Source: Deltaproteobacteria bacterium (GTDB lineage Bacteria; Desulfobacterota; Binatia; UBA9968). From it: a stretch of 6,342 nucleotides of DNA. Location of the stretch: the NCBI GenBank assembly GCA_016183075.1, contig JACPFH010000346.1, forward strand, positions 1 to 6,342, given 5' to 3'. Positions 5,789 through 6,342 of this stretch are shown in pieces. Under the pieces are notes generated by a model, which made no database searches, had not been told where the DNA came from, and was given only the letters and a program-made list of their open reading frames with translations. Both the position numbers and the translations under genes were made by a program. How positions within the stretch are numbered: the stretch's first letter is position 1; each line of letters begins with the position of its first letter.

Positions 5789-5794
5789 GGAGGT
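5787..5794 (+). promoter_or_regulatory. Displaced perfect Shine-Dalgarno of rpmJ
   Basis: AAGGAGGT, complementary to the canonical 16S rRNA 3' end along its full length, overlaps the infA stop codon. No ATG, GTG or TTG lies at a usable distance after it. The next gene start, rpmJ ATG 5871, is 76 nt away. Hairpin E (5796-5856) fills the interval, and folding it leaves 1 + 14 = 15 nt between this site and the ATG. A weak GGGA at 5858-5861, nine nt from the ATG, is an alternative local site. Confidence 0.55.
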
Positions 5795-5795
5795 A

Positions 5796-5856
5796 AATAG
5801 CTGATAGCGGGTAGTAGAGAAGGACGGGACCATTGAACTATTTGCTATCGGCTATT
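5796..5856 (+). repeat. Heptad-repeat inverted pair E (infA-rpmJ gap)
   Basis: Positions 5796-5815 pair with 5837-5856 along all 20 positions as RNA: 16 Watson-Crick pairs and four G-U wobbles, no mismatch. The loop is 21 nt (5816-5836). Heptads are visible in the left arm (AAATAGC at 5795, TGATAGC at 5802, GGGTAGT at 5809) and the right arm (ACTATTT at 5837, GCTATCG at 5844, GCTATTC at 5851). All four differences being G-U compatible in the mRNA sense suggests, but with so few events does not prove, selection on the RNA stem. Confidence 0.8.
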
Positions 5857-5870
5857 CGGGATTGGCTGCC

Positions 5871-5984
5871 ATGAAGGTGCGAGCATCGGTTAAGAGGATC
5901 TGCAGCAAGTGCAAAGTGATACGGCGCCGAGGCGTGGTGCGCGTCATTTGCGTCAACGTCCGGCATAAGCAGAGACAGGGATAA
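5871..5984 (+). CDS. rpmJ: Large-subunit ribosomal protein L36, zinc-binding type
   Basis: Protein of 37 aa, the standard length of short L36. It reads MKVRASVKRICSKCKVIRRR, then a second half with VICVNVRHKQRQG. The zinc ligands are C11, C14, C27 and H32 (C-x2-C-x12-C-x4-H), the classical C+ form. L36 is a late-assembling 50S protein near the base of the L7/L12 stalk region. The ATG at 5871 is fixed by the family N-terminus. Its Shine-Dalgarno appears to be the AAGGAGGT on the far side of hairpin E, with GGGA at 5858-5861 as a weak alternative. The gene is between infA and rpsM, its usual place. Confidence 0.96.
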   Translation: MKVRASVKRICSKCKVIRRRGVVRVICVNVRHKQRQG

Positions 5985-5986
5985 GG

Positions 5987-6078
5987 ATGGTGAATGGTCA
6001 ATGGTTAATAGTCAATAGCAAGCTAGGACGTGCTCGAACCGTTTTGACCGTTTACGATTGACCATTGACGATTGACTG
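5987..6078 (+). repeat. Heptad-repeat inverted pair F (rpmJ-rpsM gap)
   Basis: The left arm has five heptads starting at 5987, 5994, 6001, 6008 and 6015 (ATGGTCA / ATAGTCA type). The right arm has five starting at 6044, 6051, 6058, 6065 and 6072 (TTGACCA / TTGACGA type). Aligning 5988-6015 with the reverse complement of 6051-6078 gives about 21 of 28 matches plus three G-U pairs. The interior (about 6022-6043) is unrepeated. Unlike pairs A and E, the downstream gene keeps its own Shine-Dalgarno after the repeat. Confidence 0.78.
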
Positions 6079-6084
6079 GTAACT

Positions 6085-6097
6085 GAACCGGAGGTTC
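6085..6097 (+). promoter_or_regulatory. rpsM ribosome binding site within a small hairpin
   Basis: GGAGGT at 6090-6095 lies four nt before rpsM ATG 6100 and is a strong Shine-Dalgarno. It is enclosed in GAACC-GGA-GGTTC (6085-6097), a 5-bp stem with 3-nt loop. The segment 6093-6099 (GGTTCGA) is also perfectly complementary to TCGAACC at 6034-6040 in the loop of repeat F, so two mutually exclusive folds could cover the site. The pairing is seen. Regulatory use is inferred. Confidence 0.5.
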
Positions 6098-6099
6098 GA

Positions 6100-6342
6100 A
6101 TGGCCCGGATAGCAGGGGTGGACTTGCCCAAGAACAAAAGGATGGAGGTCGCGCTAACCTACATTTACGGCATCGGACGGAGCTCCGCCCGGCGGATTCT
6201 GCAAGCGGCGGGAGTTTCCTTCGATACAAACAGCGATCGGCTTTCGGACGACGAGGTGGTCAAGATTCGGCAGGTCCTCGACCAGGGCTACAAGGTCGAG
6301 GGCGATCTGAGGCGTGAGATCTCGATGAATATCCGCCGGCAC
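6100..6342 (+). CDS. rpsM: Small-subunit ribosomal protein S13 (3' truncated by window)
   Basis: The first 81 codons are open to the window end. S13 sits in the 30S head, bridging to the 50S subunit and contacting P-site tRNA. The N-terminus MARIAGVDLPKNKR, the ALTYIYGIGRSSARRIL helix-turn region (18-34) and YKVEGDLRREISMNIRR (64-80) are family signatures. There seems to be one extra residue in VLDQGYKVEGDL compared with common versions. The start is fixed by the GGAGGT at 6090-6095. The missing part would be the basic C-terminal tail (GRRTRTNAR-like region). It is normally the first gene of the alpha operon (rpsM, rpsK, rpsD, rpoA, rplQ), whose first gene is the target of S4 repression in E. 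coli. Confidence 0.97.
   Translation, partial: MARIAGVDLPKNKRMEVALTYIYGIGRSSARRILQAAGVSFDTNSDRLSDDEVVKIRQVLDQGYKVEGDLRREISMNIRRH

Noticed and set aside
5987..6061. 24-codon frame from ATG 5987 through repeat F
   Set aside because: The purines before it leave no spacing for a Shine-Dalgarno, and the codons simply read heptad repeats. No support as a gene.
6044..6078. Repeated TTGACC/TTGACG/TTGACT resembling promoter -35 boxes before rpsM
   Set aside because: No convincing -10 box occurs 16-18 nt downstream of any copy. The TTGAC is explained by the heptad repeat unit.
1594..6078. CRISPR array or insertion sequence as explanation for the repeats
   Set aside because: Units are 7 nt with no spacers, and no transposase gene or long terminal inverted repeats with target duplications are seen.
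6093..6101. GGTTCGAAT resembling the T-arm of a tRNA
   Set aside because: No acceptor stem, D-arm or anticodon arm can be placed around it. It is the Shine-Dalgarno and start region of rpsM.

Overview
The window is the distal part of a bacterial spc ribosomal-protein operon running into the start of the alpha operon. All genes are on the + strand, in the order rplE (last codons), rpsN, rpsH, rplF, rplR, rpsE, rplO, secY, adk, map, infA, rpmJ, rpsM (5' part). The secY-adk-map-infA-rpmJ-rpsM order is common in Gram-positives and in many Gram-negative phyla outside the Gammaproteobacteria. Base composition is GC-rich. The secY and rpsE N-termini and the short intergenic repeats suggest an uncultured GC-rich bacterium of the Deltaproteobacteria/NC10/Acidobacteria sort. 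That placement is an inference, and the window has no marker that fixes it.

Layout. Positions 1-1584 hold tightly packed rplE', rpsN, rpsH, rplF and rplR with gaps of 13-16 nt. rpsE and rplO follow with only 5 nt between them, so rpmD (L30), which usually sits there, is absent. Then come secY (translocon channel), adk (adenylate kinase with zinc LID) and map (methionine aminopeptidase), with adk and map overlapping by 4 nt. infA (IF-1), rpmJ (zinc-type L36, 37 aa) and the first 81 codons of rpsM complete the window. Together the genes supply 30S proteins (S14, S8, S5, S13), 50S proteins (L5, L6, L18, L15, L36), the initiation factor, the export channel and N-terminal Met removal, all growth-linked functions. 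No gene-free stretch exceeds 300 nt.

The unusual part is the spacing. Ordinary junctions are 20 nt or less. Five junctions (rplR-rpsE, rplO-secY, map-infA, infA-rpmJ, rpmJ-rpsM) are 82-115 nt, and each is filled by an inverted pair of arms built from degenerate 7-nt tandem repeats. The heptad sequence differs from junction to junction. Each pair would fold into a long mRNA hairpin. At rpsE and rpmJ a good Shine-Dalgarno sequence lies directly after the upstream stop codon but 84 and 76 nt from the start codon, with the hairpin in between. Folding would bring it to about 10 and 15 nt. At rplO-secY the left arm lies inside the rplO coding sequence and encodes the last residues of L15. The heptad hairpins look like a proliferating intergenic repeat tolerated in, or used by, the ribosomal operon. 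This reading of function is inference.
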